DNA of 42,657 nt from contig NZ_DASUCC010000062.1 of assembly GCF_035762905.1 (NCBI RefSeq), positions 1-42,657 on the forward strand. The letters run 5' to 3'. The DNA comes from DASYTH01 sp035762905 (GTDB taxonomy: Bacteria; Actinomycetota; Actinomycetes; Mycobacteriales; Pseudonocardiaceae). Positions within the stretch are counted from its first letter, which is position 1, and the number at the start of each line of letters is the position of its first letter. The notes under the pieces were generated by a model. It was given only the letters and a program-made list of their open reading frames with translations, was not told the DNA's origin and did no database searches. Both the position numbers and the translations under genes were made by a program. Shown one piece after another: positions 1 to 7,497 of this stretch.

Positions 1-112
1 GAACCGCGACCATCCGACAATCAAGGACGCCGGCCACTTCCTCCAGGAGGACGCCGGCGAACCCCTCGCCCGCCACATCGTCGACTTCATAGCGACCACC
101 CCGACCCCGTAA
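1..112 (+). CDS. C-terminal end of a haloalkane-dehalogenase-like alpha/beta hydrolase (cut by window edge)
   Basis: Only the last 36 codons are present, read from base 2 to a TAA at 110-112. The visible protein contains AGHFLQEDAGEPLARHI followed by a short Thr/Pro tail. A Gly-His followed by Phe-Leu-Gln-Glu-Asp near the C-terminus is the catalytic-histidine block of haloalkane dehalogenases and close epoxide-hydrolase-like alpha/beta hydrolases; the His would complete the Ser/Asp-Asp-His triad. The rest of the gene lies upstream of the window, so substrate cannot be judged. Reading frame and family are well supported; the exact enzyme is an inference. Confidence 0.75.
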   Translation, partial: NRDHPTIKDAGHFLQEDAGEPLARHIVDFIATTPTP

Positions 113-130
113 TACCCGCGCGGCACCCCG

Positions 131-287
131 ACTCATCGTCCTCACGGTTCAGCATCTCGCGGTGCCCGCCGTGCCATCGCCGCGGTTCTTCGTCCACGTA
201 TCCGGGTGCTGCGCAGTACCGCTGCTTGTCACCGTGACTCATCGCCCCACGGTTCAGGGCGCTTCGTAGTGCCCGCTGTGCCTTCGC
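131..287. repeat. Two imperfect direct copies of a ~50-bp unit, 106 bp apart
   Basis: Bases 131-180 and 237-287 share ACTCATCG, then CACGGTTCAG, then GTGCCCGC(C/T)GTGCC with substitutions between them. They sit in a 395-base stretch (113-507) between the hydrolase end and the next gene that holds no credible coding sequence; the rest of the stretch contains the hairpin at 409-457 and otherwise nothing recognised. Confidence 0.5.
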
Positions 288-408
288 GTTTGTTGTTGGT
301 GTGCCCGGTGCACGCAGTGTCCCGGGTGCCACCGCGTCTCGTTGTTCGCACCTGCCAGGGCGTTTGGTAGGTCCGGTGTGCCATCGCGCATCGTCGAGTT
401 GGCGTCAT

Positions 409-457
409 GCCGACTGACCGACTCGGCCGGGTTCCGTGCCAAGTCGGTCAGTTCGGC
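409..457. terminator. Strong hairpin, probable terminator between convergent genes
   Basis: CTGACCGACT at 414-423 pairs perfectly with AGTCGGTCAG at 442-451 around an 18-base loop, and GCCG/CGGC outside it extends the stem past a small bulge. It lies about 50 bases beyond the stop of the minus-strand gene at 508 and about 300 bases beyond the plus-strand stop at 112, so it fits a factor-independent terminator for the minus-strand gene or a bidirectional one. No clear T-run follows, as is common in GC-rich actinomycetes. Confidence 0.6.
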
Positions 458-507
458 GAACGCTCGGCGTTCTCGTTCGGCGGGCGGTGAGCCGGAAGGG
501 GTGCCGC

Positions 508-1584
508 TCAGCTCAGTTGCAGGGTGGCGACGCGGCCCTGTTCGCCCGAGGCCCAGCAGGCACCATCGTGCGCGCAGCCGACAGTGTCGAAGCTCCCGGC
601 ATCGAACTGGTGCCAGTGCCGTCCGGCGTCGAGGGTCAGGTCGCTGCCGGTCGGACCCACGGCGATCAGTACGGTCGGGAACCACGGGTGCCAGGTGACG
701 CCGGAGCGGTAGCCCTGGGGGGCCGTCATCGGCTCCACCCAACTTCGGGCACCGTCCCGGGTAAAGGCGAGCGCGTCGACTCCGTTGGTGGGGTTGGCGA
801 AATCGCCGCCGACCGCCACGCCGGTGTGCCGGTCCCGGAACGCCACGGCGAACACGCCCGCGCTCGGGCTGCTGGCCATCGGCGTGACGCTGCCCGTCCA
901 GTGCAGCCCGCGATCGCGGGAGTGCAGCACCCGGGCCTGTGCTCCGCCACCGGTGGCGATCCACGCGTCCCGGCCGCCGGAGACCGTGATGCACTGGCCA
1001 CTCGCCGCGAACGCGAACTCGCCCTCGAGCGCCGGCGGCATACCGTCGTTGGGCAGCACCGCCCAACTGGCCCCACCATCCGATGTGGACAGTACGCGGA
1101 ACTTCCCACCGACCGGGTCGGACAGCGCCAGTCCGTGCCGGCGGTCGAAGAACGCCAGGCAGTCGTAGAAGGCGAGCGGTTCGGTGTTGCGGAACGTTTC
1201 CGTCCAGTGAGCGCCACCGTCGGTGGTGCGGTACACCCGGGATGCCTCGCCCTCGCCGATGCTGAGGATCACGGCCGTGTTCGCGTCGAATGCCTCGATG
1301 TCGCGGAACTGCAGATCGGTCACACCGGGCGGAGACACGTTCTGCCAGGTCCGGCCGCCGTCGGTGGTGCGCAGAACGGTGCCGGCGCTTCCGCTCGCCC
1401 ACGCGATCCGCCGGCTGATCACCGACAGTCCGCGCAGCCGGGCAGTCACCCCGGTGGAGGTGAGCTGCCAGGTCAGGTCGTGAGCACTGGGGGCCATGGG
1501 CTGGGTCGTCGCACTCGCGGCGGTCGCCGGGAGCAGGCCGGTGGCCAGCGACGCCAGAGCGGCGATGATCAGGGCGCGCTTCAT
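508..1584 (-). CDS. Secreted YCF48/BNR-repeat beta-propeller protein
   Basis: 358 residues beginning MKRALIIAAL, with a typical Sec signal peptide (KR, hydrophobic stretch, ATAASA cleavage region around residues 20-26). The mature part repeats the sialidase/BNR Asp-box pattern: VLRTTDGGRTW near residue 75, VYRTTDGGAHW near 120, STSDGGASW near 172 and HSRDRGLHW near 228. This architecture is that of YCF48-like (photosystem II stability/assembly factor HCF136-like) propellers, which in non-photosynthetic bacteria are exported proteins of unknown substrate. The ATG follows a weak ribosome site. It is transcribed alone, with a strong hairpin downstream. No catalytic sialidase residues were recognised, so a binding or structural role is more likely than a glycosidase. 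Confidence 0.8.
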   Translation of the reverse strand: MKRALIIAALASLATGLLPATAASATTQPMAPSAHDLTWQLTSTGVTARLRGLSVISRRIAWASGSAGTVLRTTDGGRTWQNVSPPGVTDLQFRDIEAFDANTAVILSIGEGEASRVYRTTDGGAHWTETFRNTEPLAFYDCLAFFDRRHGLALSDPVGGKFRVLSTSDGGASWAVLPNDGMPPALEGEFAFAASGQCITVSGGRDAWIATGGGAQARVLHSRDRGLHWTGSVTPMASSPSAGVFAVAFRDRHTGVAVGGDFANPTNGVDALAFTRDGARSWVEPMTAPQGYRSGVTWHPWFPTVLIAVGPTGSDLTLDAGRHWHQFDAGSFDTVGCAHDGACWASGEQGRVATLQLS

Positions 1585-1665
1585 GTCTGCGAAACCTAGC
1601 CCAGTCGGTCACCGCTGCACAGGCCTCGTTACTGGCTGTGCCCGCCGCATCCGAGTCGGCGTCGT

Positions 1666-1774
1666 ACCGTGAGCATCCGTCGGATCCGGGTCGGTCGACC
1701 GTGAGCATTCACCGGGTCCGGGTCCGGGTCGGGTCGGACCGTCAGCGCCGGTCGGATCCGGGTCGGCATCCAAG
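1666..1774. repeat. Three degenerate tandem copies of a ~32-40-bp GGGTCGG-rich unit
   Basis: Copies start at 1666, 1698 and 1738; each begins ACCGTSAGC and continues with one or more GGATCCGGGTCGG or GGGTCCGGGTCGG blocks. They lie in the 263-base gap between the convergent ends of nothing coding: the start of the YCF48 gene (1584) and the stop of the response regulator (1848). No gene is seen here; the promoter of the minus-strand YCF48 gene must lie within it. Confidence 0.55.
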
Positions 1775-1847
1775 CGTCAGCATCGCCGCCGGCGACGACT
1801 GGCGCGGGCGGTCATCGACTCGGTCGAAGCTTCGGCATCACCTCCGT

Positions 1848-2543
1848 TCACCGGGGGACCAGCCCGGCGTCGTAGGCCAGTAGCCCGGCCTGGGTGCGGT
1901 TCTCACAGTGCAGCTTGTCCAGCATTCGTGACACATAGCCCTTCACGGTTGCCTCGGACAGGCACAGCCGCTTGGCGATCTGGGCGTTGGACTTGCCCTC
2001 GCCGAGGCACACGAGCACCTCCGTCTCCCGCTCGGTCAGCTCCCGCACCCTGGTGCGGGCCCGGTCCCGGGCGTCCTGCTCGCCGGCCTGGGCGGCGACC
2101 AGCCGCCGGGTGGCCGCCGCGGACAGGACGGTGTGGCCATCCGCCGCCACCCGCACCAGACTGATCAGATCCTCCGGGGGCGTGGACTTGAGCAGGAAGC
2201 CGCTCGCTCCGGCGCGCAACGCCCGGATGACATAGGAGTCCAGGTCGAAGGTGGTCAGCGCGACCACGGCCGGCCGTTTCGGCAGTCGTCCGATCCGTTC
2301 GATGGCGGCAAGGCCGTCCACGCCCGGCATGCGTAGATCCATGAGCACCACGTCCGGCAGGTGCCGGACGACCGACTCCACCGCGGCAGCACCGTCGTGC
2401 GCAGCGTCGAGCACCTCGATGTCCTCGGCCGAGGTGAGGATCGTGCGCAGGTGGGCGCAGACCATCGGCTCGTCGTCCACGACGAGCACTCGGATCGCCG
2501 TCCGGGGTTGCCGGCTCGGCGGAAGGGGGGCGGGCTGGCTCAA
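1848..2543 (-). CDS. NarL/FixJ-family response regulator
   Basis: 231 residues: a receiver domain (about 17-135) with the acidic pocket VVDDEP, the phospho-acceptor Asp69 in VVLMDLRMPG, a conserved Thr in ALTTFD and Lys in FLLKSTPP; then a LuxR-type helix-turn-helix (about 168-231) with LTERETEVLVCLGEG and NAQIAKRLCLSEATVKGYVSR. It begins with TTG (2543-2541), and the kinase stop TGA overlaps that start as TTGA, so translation of the two is coupled. It acts as a DNA-binding transcription factor phosphorylated by the adjacent kinase; the regulon is unknown, but the divergent PH-domain genes are natural candidates. Confidence 0.93.
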   Translation of the reverse strand: MSQPAPLPPSRQPRTAIRVLVVDDEPMVCAHLRTILTSAEDIEVLDAAHDGAAAVESVVRHLPDVVLMDLRMPGVDGLAAIERIGRLPKRPAVVALTTFDLDSYVIRALRAGASGFLLKSTPPEDLISLVRVAADGHTVLSAAATRRLVAAQAGEQDARDRARTRVRELTERETEVLVCLGEGKSNAQIAKRLCLSEATVKGYVSRMLDKLHCENRTQAGLLAYDAGLVPR

Positions 2544-3754
2544 GTCGGTGCTTTCTCACGGGTCGGCACGAATGCCGGCAGGATGGCGTCGACCTCGAAT
2601 CCGCCGTCGGTGCTCGGGCCGGCACGAAGGGTGCCGCCGATCAGTTCGACGCGCTGGCGCAGACCGAGCAGACCGCTGCCGGAGCCCGTGCTGGACAGTC
2701 CATTGTCGACAGTGTCGGTAGCCGGCGTGTTGTGGATGGCCAGCTGGACCCGGTCGCCTCCGTAACGGATCCGCACGGTCGCCGAGGCTCCCGGCGCATG
2801 CTTGCGGATGTTGGTGAGCGATTCCTGCACGATCCGATACGCCGTGCGGCCAACCGTTGGGGAGGTGCGCGCGGGGTTCCCCGACTCGGCGAGGTCGACG
2901 GAAATTCCCACGGCTCTCGATTCGGCGACCAATGTGGACAGATCCGGAACACGATCAACCTCCCCGTTCGTACCTACGGACCCGGGAACACCGGCCCCGC
3001 TCTCCCCGTTGCGCAGCACGCCAACCAGATCGCGTAACTCATTGAGCGCCTCACATCCCGCGACCCGGAGCGTCTCGGCCGCTTCCTTGGTTGGCTGGTC
3101 GGTCGCGGTGACGCCGAGCGCGCCGGCGTGCAACACCATCAGGCTCACCCGGTGGGTGACCACGTCGTGCATCTCCTCGGCGAGCCGCACCCGTTCTTCC
3201 GCCCGGGCCTGCTCGGCGAGTAGATGCTGTTCACGTTCTGCCCGGTCGGCCCGGTCGGTGAGCGCATGAACCAGCCGGCGGTTGGCCCCGATATAGAGGC
3301 CGAGCAGTGCGGGCACTGCCAACATCAGGACCCCGCCGCTGATCACGTCCGCCGAGGGCTCCCATGGCCGGCACACCACCGCCATCAGGCCGATGATGAG
3401 CGCCCAGCCGGCGTTGTTGTTGCGGTACAGCGCGACTGTATATATGGCGACCGGTGCAGCGAGCGGCAGCCACGGCTCGGCCTCGGCGAGGTCGAGTTGC
3501 CCCGGCGTCAGCTCCATGGCCAGCAACATGCCGACGGTGACGCCCGCGGTGATGCCGCCGACCACCAGCGGAATCCGCTTGCGCCACCCGAGCAGGAGGA
3601 TGAGGCCGATGCTGGCGGCGAGTTCCACCACGGTGCCGACCCGGCCGGGTCTGTGGTCCAGCGGGATGATGACCGCGTACAGGACCAGCAGGACGCCGAC
3701 CGGGAGCAGATAGAAGAAGGCTTCCCGGCGTGATCGCCACAGCGGCTCGTTCAC
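2540..3754 (-). CDS. NarL-type (HisKA_3) sensor histidine kinase
   Basis: About 404 residues from a GTG at 3754; a second in-frame GTG at 3763 is possible. The N-terminal 155 residues contain five to six hydrophobic segments (about 13-31, 42-57, 60-80, 96-110, 115-128, 138-156), then a short coiled-coil-like stretch rich in Ala/Glu/Arg, the dimerisation/phosphotransfer motif EEMHDVVTHRVS with His196, and a HATPase domain with AYRIVQESLTNIRKHAPG (N box) and GSGLLGLRQRVELIGG (G box). This is the DesK/LiaS-like group of membrane kinases lacking a large extracellular sensor, suggesting it senses the membrane itself. Partner is the overlapping response regulator. Confidence 0.92.
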   Translation of the reverse strand: MNEPLWRSRREAFFYLLPVGVLLVLYAVIIPLDHRPGRVGTVVELAASIGLILLLGWRKRIPLVVGGITAGVTVGMLLAMELTPGQLDLAEAEPWLPLAAPVAIYTVALYRNNNAGWALIIGLMAVVCRPWEPSADVISGGVLMLAVPALLGLYIGANRRLVHALTDRADRAEREQHLLAEQARAEERVRLAEEMHDVVTHRVSLMVLHAGALGVTATDQPTKEAAETLRVAGCEALNELRDLVGVLRNGESGAGVPGSVGTNGEVDRVPDLSTLVAESRAVGISVDLAESGNPARTSPTVGRTAYRIVQESLTNIRKHAPGASATVRIRYGGDRVQLAIHNTPATDTVDNGLSSTGSGSGLLGLRQRVELIGGTLRAGPSTDGGFEVDAILPAFVPTREKAPT

Positions 3755-3792
3755 GTCCGCCACGCTACCGACGCCGAGGGCGTGACCTCGGA

Positions 3793-3806
3793 GAATGCAC
3801 CCATTC
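3793..3806. promoter_or_regulatory. Short inverted repeat GAATG-CACC-CATTC in a divergent promoter region
   Basis: GAATG (3793-3797) and CATTC (3802-3806) are complementary around CACC. The site lies in the 166-base gap between the start of the histidine kinase (minus) and the first PH-domain gene (plus), where a NarL-type dimer could bind to control both sides. Short arms make this a weak candidate. Confidence 0.3.
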
Positions 3807-3920
3807 GTAGGTCGGGGACAGTACGAAAGTTGCATCCCCGGCGCCAGATCGATCACTTTGGTCGCTACCGCCTGCGCCCCCGGCCGGGCACCGTGGAAGC
3901 AGCACGCGGGAAGGACGCGA

Positions 3921-4424
3921 ATGCCAGGACAGATCGAGACCGTGCGGCTGCGGCCGCCGGCCAACCGGGTGGAACGGAGGGCAGTGTGGTGGTGGATGAC
4001 GCAGGACCTGCTCGGGGCGGTGATCCCCGCGGTGGCACTTGGCGTCCTCGCGGCCGTCATCGCGCCGGCCCGGTCCTGGCTGCAGTTCGCGCAGGTGATC
4101 GTCCTGGTGGTCGGCGTGGTGTACGCGGCGATCGTGCCGTTCTGGCGGTACCGGGTGCATCGCTGGGAGGTCACCGAGGACGCGGTGTACGCCAAGGCCG
4201 GATGGTTGTGGCAGGAATGGCGGGTGGCACCGATGTCCCGGATCCAGACGGTCGACACCGAACGCGGTCCGATCGAGCGTCTGTTTCGGCTCTCCAGCGT
4301 CACTGTCACCACGGCGTCCGCGGCCGGCCCGATCAAGATCGTGGGTCTGGACCACGAGTTGGCCGCCGAGCTGGTCCGGCGGCTGACGGAGACCACGCAG
4401 GCGGCCCCGGGAGATGCCACGTGA
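3921..4424 (+). CDS. Bacterial PH-domain (bPH2, YdbS-like) membrane protein
   Basis: 167 residues. The ATG at 3921 follows a GGGAAGGA ribosome site 6-7 bases upstream. Two membrane segments (about residues 29-46 and 52-70) precede a bPH2 domain with the family signatures YRVHRWEVTEDAVYAKAGWL and VAPMSRIQTVDTERGPIERLF, the PxxRIQ-vdv-xGpleRlfGl pattern of YdbS/YdbT proteins. These are membrane-anchored proteins of largely unknown function; in Bacillus the ydbS/ydbT pair affects sensitivity to some compounds. The stop overlaps the next gene (GTGA), so the two are translationally coupled and probably form one complex. Divergent from a membrane-sensing two-component pair. Confidence 0.88.
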   Translation: MPGQIETVRLRPPANRVERRAVWWWMTQDLLGAVIPAVALGVLAAVIAPARSWLQFAQVIVLVVGVVYAAIVPFWRYRVHRWEVTEDAVYAKAGWLWQEWRVAPMSRIQTVDTERGPIERLFRLSSVTVTTASAAGPIKIVGLDHELAAELVRRLTETTQAAPGDAT

Positions 4425-6142
4425 GTGAGGGTGCGAGCGAACCGATGGGCCACGGCGAGACCGGCGACGGGTGGCGTGCGCTGGACCGCCGAAGCCCGGC
4501 TGTGACCGCGATGTTGACGGCCGGGATCGCGCTGGGCAGTGCGGTGCCGGTGTTCGCCAGCGTCCGCGGTGACGACCGGCCGATCTGGCAGGCCCTGGCC
4601 GTGCTCGCGGTCGGTTTCCTGGTAGTGGTCGGTGTCGCCGCGGTCCTCGAGCGGTTGCGCTGGAAGCACACGCGGTACCGGATCACGGCCGAGCGCGTGG
4701 AACTGCGATTCTCCTGGATCGTGCATCGGCTGCGGTCGGTGCCGCGAGACCGCATCCGCACCGTCGATCTCACCGCTAACCCGCTGCTGCGGTTGTTCGG
4801 TGTGGTCAAGATGCAGATCGGCACCGGCCAGCAGGGCGGCCAGCACGGCCACCTGGTGTTGAACCCGCTCGACCGGCGGCAGGCCGAGTTGCTGCGGGTC
4901 GAGTTGCTGTCCCACGCCGGATCGCCGGTGGTCCCGGTGGCGCCACCGCCCGTTTCGCCGACCGGACCGACGCGGCAGACCGGGATCCACCCGGTTGACC
5001 AGTTCCGGGCCGCCCCGGCTCAGTCCGCCCCGGCCACGACGGGGACGGTCCCGGCGCGCCGAGAGGCGCAGTCCGGGCACGGGCCGCCGATCCGGACCAT
5101 CGCCGGGCTGAACTGGTCCTGGATCCGGTACGCACCCGTCTCGGTGACCACGCCGATCCTCGGTGCCGCCGCCTTCGGCGGGCTCCTCCAGATTTCGGAA
5201 TGGTTCGGTCTCCAGCGGACCATCCTCGGAGGGGCGGGGGATCTGCTGCGCGAGCTGCCGGTGTTCCCGCTGGTAGTCCTGCTGGTCGCGGTCGGGATCG
5301 TGGTGGGGGTGATCGGATCGCTCGCGCTGTTCGTCGAGTCGTGGTGGGGCTACCGGTTGACCTGGGAGCACGGTGTGTTCCGGGTGCGCAGAGGACTGTT
5401 GACCAGCCGATCGCTCACCTTGGACGAGCGCAGGCTGCGCGGAGTTGAGGTCGTCGAGCCGATCGGTGCCCGGCTCCTCAGGGCCGCCAAGGTGGACGCG
5501 GTGGCCACCGGACTGCGGGCCATGGGCCGGGACGAGCGGAGCGATCCCAAGATGCTGTTGCCGTTGGCCCCGCGCGCGCTGGCTCATCGGGTGGCGGCGG
5601 AGATCGTCGGTGAGGAGCAGTCGCCGACGGAGTCGGTGCGGCTGCACCGGCATCCGCCGGCGGCTCGGGGGCGTCGGCTGCGCTGGGCGGTGGGATCGGT
5701 TCTGTTGCCGGCCGCCGTGCTGGCACTGCTCGGCCTGCTGTTCACCGACGCGCTGCTGAATGTCGCCTGGATCGTGCTGGTGGTCCTGCTGCCGGTCGCG
5801 ATCGCCCTCGGGCTAGACGCGTACCGCAACCTGGGCCACGGGATCACCGGGGAGTACCTGGTGACCAGGTACGGGGCGGCCAGCCGGCACACCGTCGCGC
5901 TGCGGCGAAGCGGTGTGATCGGCTGGACCATCACCAGCTCTCCGTTCCAACGCCGGGCCGGGTTGGTAACCCTGGCCGCGACCACGGCCGCGCAGCAGGG
6001 TGCCTACCTGATCCGCGACATCGGCACGAGTGACGGCCTGGCCTTCGCCGAGGAGGCGGTACCCGGACTGCTGACCCCGTTCCTAGAGCGTTCTTCCGAG
6101 GGACGCGATGCTCATCCGCCGTTACCGGATACCGCCACCTGA
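4421..6142 (+). CDS. Multi-domain bPH2 (YdbT-like) membrane protein
   Basis: 573 residues if it starts at the GTG overlapping the previous stop (4421); an in-frame ATG at 4445 is the alternative. Two transmembrane segments near the N-terminus, then a first bPH2 domain (YRITAERVELRFSWIVHRL, VPRDRIRTVDL, LLRLFGVVKMQIGTG), a Pro-rich linker of about 90 residues, a second pair of membrane segments and bPH2 unit (YRLTWEHGVFRVRRGLLTS, RLRGVEVVEP), and a third unit (LFTDALLNVAWIVLVVLL, then YLVTRYGAASRHTVALRRS). This is the YdbT-type partner of the YdbS-like gene. The first eight codons match a leader sequence also found before pntB, which leaves the true start open. Confidence 0.88.
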   Translation: MSEGASEPMGHGETGDGWRALDRRSPAVTAMLTAGIALGSAVPVFASVRGDDRPIWQALAVLAVGFLVVVGVAAVLERLRWKHTRYRITAERVELRFSWIVHRLRSVPRDRIRTVDLTANPLLRLFGVVKMQIGTGQQGGQHGHLVLNPLDRRQAELLRVELLSHAGSPVVPVAPPPVSPTGPTRQTGIHPVDQFRAAPAQSAPATTGTVPARREAQSGHGPPIRTIAGLNWSWIRYAPVSVTTPILGAAAFGGLLQISEWFGLQRTILGGAGDLLRELPVFPLVVLLVAVGIVVGVIGSLALFVESWWGYRLTWEHGVFRVRRGLLTSRSLTLDERRLRGVEVVEPIGARLLRAAKVDAVATGLRAMGRDERSDPKMLLPLAPRALAHRVAAEIVGEEQSPTESVRLHRHPPAARGRRLRWAVGSVLLPAAVLALLGLLFTDALLNVAWIVLVVLLPVAIALGLDAYRNLGHGITGEYLVTRYGAASRHTVALRRSGVIGWTITSSPFQRRAGLVTLAATTAAQQGAYLIRDIGTSDGLAFAEEAVPGLLTPFLERSSEGRDAHPPLPDTAT

Positions 6143-6145
6143 GCC

Positions 6146-6164
6146 GGATCCGCGTCCTGGATCC
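6146..6164. terminator. Possible small hairpin between convergent genes
   Basis: Two GGATCC blocks (6146-6151 and 6159-6164) can pair around a 7-base loop four bases after the stop of the PH-domain gene and 19 bases before the end of the acetyltransferase frame on the other strand. It may end either transcript; the stem is only six pairs. Confidence 0.35.
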
Positions 6165-6182
6165 GCGCTCGCGCCCGCGCGG

Positions 6183-6617
6183 TCAGGTGGTGTCGATGGC
6201 CGGCCGGGTGCTCGGGCGCTCCAGGTACGTCTCGTCGGGCTTGCGGAAACCGAACTGCTCGTAGAGTCCGTGGGCGTCGGCGGTGTGCAGCATCTATCGG
6301 AAGCCGGCACCGGGTCCGTTGTCGATCATCTCGCGGACCAGTTCCTTGCCGATCCCGCGGCCACGCGCGTCGGACACCACGAACAGGTCGGCGAGATAGG
6401 CCAGCGCCACGCCATCGGACAGGGCACGGGCGAAACCGATCATCCGGCCGTCCTGGCCGTCGTAGGCCCCGACGACCCGCCACGAGCCGGCGAGTTGCCG
6501 GTCCAGGTCGACGCGGGTGCGCCAGCGGCCCCAGTAGGCCTGTGTCGACAGATAGGACCACACGGTGTCCACATCGATCCGGAGGGGATCGTCGTCAAGC
6601 ACGAAGTCGGTTGCCAC
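6183..6617 (-). pseudogene. GNAT-family N-acetyltransferase interrupted by an in-frame amber codon
   Basis: Read from GTG at 6617, the frame gives a GNAT domain with the acetyl-CoA loop SDARGRGIGKELV, then NGPGAGFR and a TAG at 6296-6294. Continuing in the same frame gives MLHTADAHGLYEQFGF, RKPDETYLERP and a TGA at 6185-6183. This is the usual end of this GNAT subgroup, where the interrupted position is normally Trp (GFRWMLHTADAHGLY), so one base change (TGG to TAG) accounts for the break; no frameshift is needed. The full frame would be about 144 residues, normal for the family. Either a recent nonsense mutation, a sequencing error, or amber read-through/reinitiation at the ATG that follows the TAG directly. 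Confidence 0.8.
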
Positions 6618-6627
6618 ATCGGCAAAT

Positions 6628-7029
6628 CTACTTGGGGACGACCGCCATGATGTCGACCTCGAGCAGCGCTTCGGGGTGGAACAGTCGGGAGACCTCGATC
6701 GTGGTGCTGGTCGGCGGGGTGCCGGTCAGGTACCTGCGGCGAACCGCGCCGTAGTCGGCGAGCAGGTTCATGTCCGTGAGGTAGGTGCGGACGTTGACCA
6801 CATGCTCGAAGCCGGCACGGTGGGCGGCGAGCAGTGCCCCGATTGCCCCGAAGACGTGCTCGGACTGGGCCGTCATGTCGCCGCCGACGAATGACCCGTC
6901 GAAGTCGAGGGCGACCTGGCCGGAGAGCACGAGCAGGGTCACCTGGCCCAGGTCGATCTCCGCAATGTTCGAGTACCGGGCGGCCAGCGGGGCGGGCGCG
7001 GTCGGCGGGTTGTGAAAGGTGACGGTCAT
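6628..7029 (-). CDS. RidA-family (YjgF/UK114) protein
   Basis: 133 residues from ATG at 7029. The fold is recognisable from SGQVALDFDGSFVGG near residue 37, AQSEHVFGAIGALLAA near 54, HVVNVRTYLTDM near 76 and PTSTTIEVSRLFHPEALLEVDIMAVV at the end. RidA enzymes hydrolyse reactive enamine/imine intermediates (for example 2-aminoacrylate) made by PLP enzymes; the conserved Arg of the family corresponds to the Arg in NVRTYL only in the sense of subfamily members that vary, so catalytic capacity is not assured. It shares its upstream region with a divergent LysR regulator and is followed after 10 bases by the broken acetyltransferase, with which it probably forms an operon. Confidence 0.88.
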   Translation of the reverse strand: MTVTFHNPPTAPAPLAARYSNIAEIDLGQVTLLVLSGQVALDFDGSFVGGDMTAQSEHVFGAIGALLAAHRAGFEHVVNVRTYLTDMNLLADYGAVRRRYLTGTPPTSTTIEVSRLFHPEALLEVDIMAVVPK

Positions 7030-7119
7030 GGGGCCATACCTTGGATTGGAGGGTGGATTCGAGCGCGAGTGCCGAGGTGGCGACGGGGAGCGTCGCGGCG
7101 GATCCGACTAATTTGCGCA

Positions 7120-7420
7120 GGTGAGGTCGGTTGTCGTGAGCGGGCTGGTGCGTCGCGGGCCGGGCCGGTGTGGTGCCGGCGGGGCTGGCTAAGCCGCGGA
7201 TCGGCTGGTTGTGTTGCGAACAGGCGGATTGAGTGCGGGTCGCTGTGCTGCCGGTGGGGCTGGTTGTATGCGGCTGCCGTTGTGGTGCTGGCGGGGCTGG
7301 TAGTGGTGCCGGTGGACCGATTGTGTCCCGGGCCGGTCGTTGTGGTGCCGGCGGAGCCGGTTGTGTTGCGAGTGGGCCGGTTGCGTTGCGGATGCGGGGC
7401 CCTGGAACGGGGATAACGCT
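7120..7420. repeat. G/T-rich degenerate repeat region in the ridA-lysR intergenic space
   Basis: The 468-base gap between the RidA start and the LysR start contains many diverged copies of GGTGCCGGCGGGGCTGGTTGTG-like blocks, for example near 7162, 7245, 7282, 7300 and 7345. The plus strand is strikingly rich in G and T and poor in A. No convincing gene is present: open frames here lack family features and carry low-complexity Gly/Val sequence. It must contain the promoters of both divergent genes. Confidence 0.5.
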
Positions 7421-7456
7421 AGGCTGTGGGCTGAGTATGCGACAAGTGAATGTCTT

Positions 7457-7471
7457 GCATGAGCCTCATGC
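7457..7471. promoter_or_regulatory. Perfect 7-1-7 palindrome GCATGAG-C-CTCATGC, candidate LysR operator
   Basis: GCATGAG (7457-7463) and CTCATGC (7465-7471) are exact reverse complements around one base, 27 bases before the chosen LysR start codon and on the shared ridA-lysR intergenic side. LysR proteins usually autorepress from such dyads and activate the divergent gene. If the LysR start lies further upstream (ATG at 7477 or earlier) the dyad still precedes or overlaps the start. Confidence 0.5.
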
Positions 7472-7497
7472 TTCGTATGCATGGATGGGTGGGCTGG

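Noticed and set aside
87..332. Open frames in 113-507
   Set aside because: They cover direct repeats and a terminator-like hairpin, have low-complexity content and no start signals.
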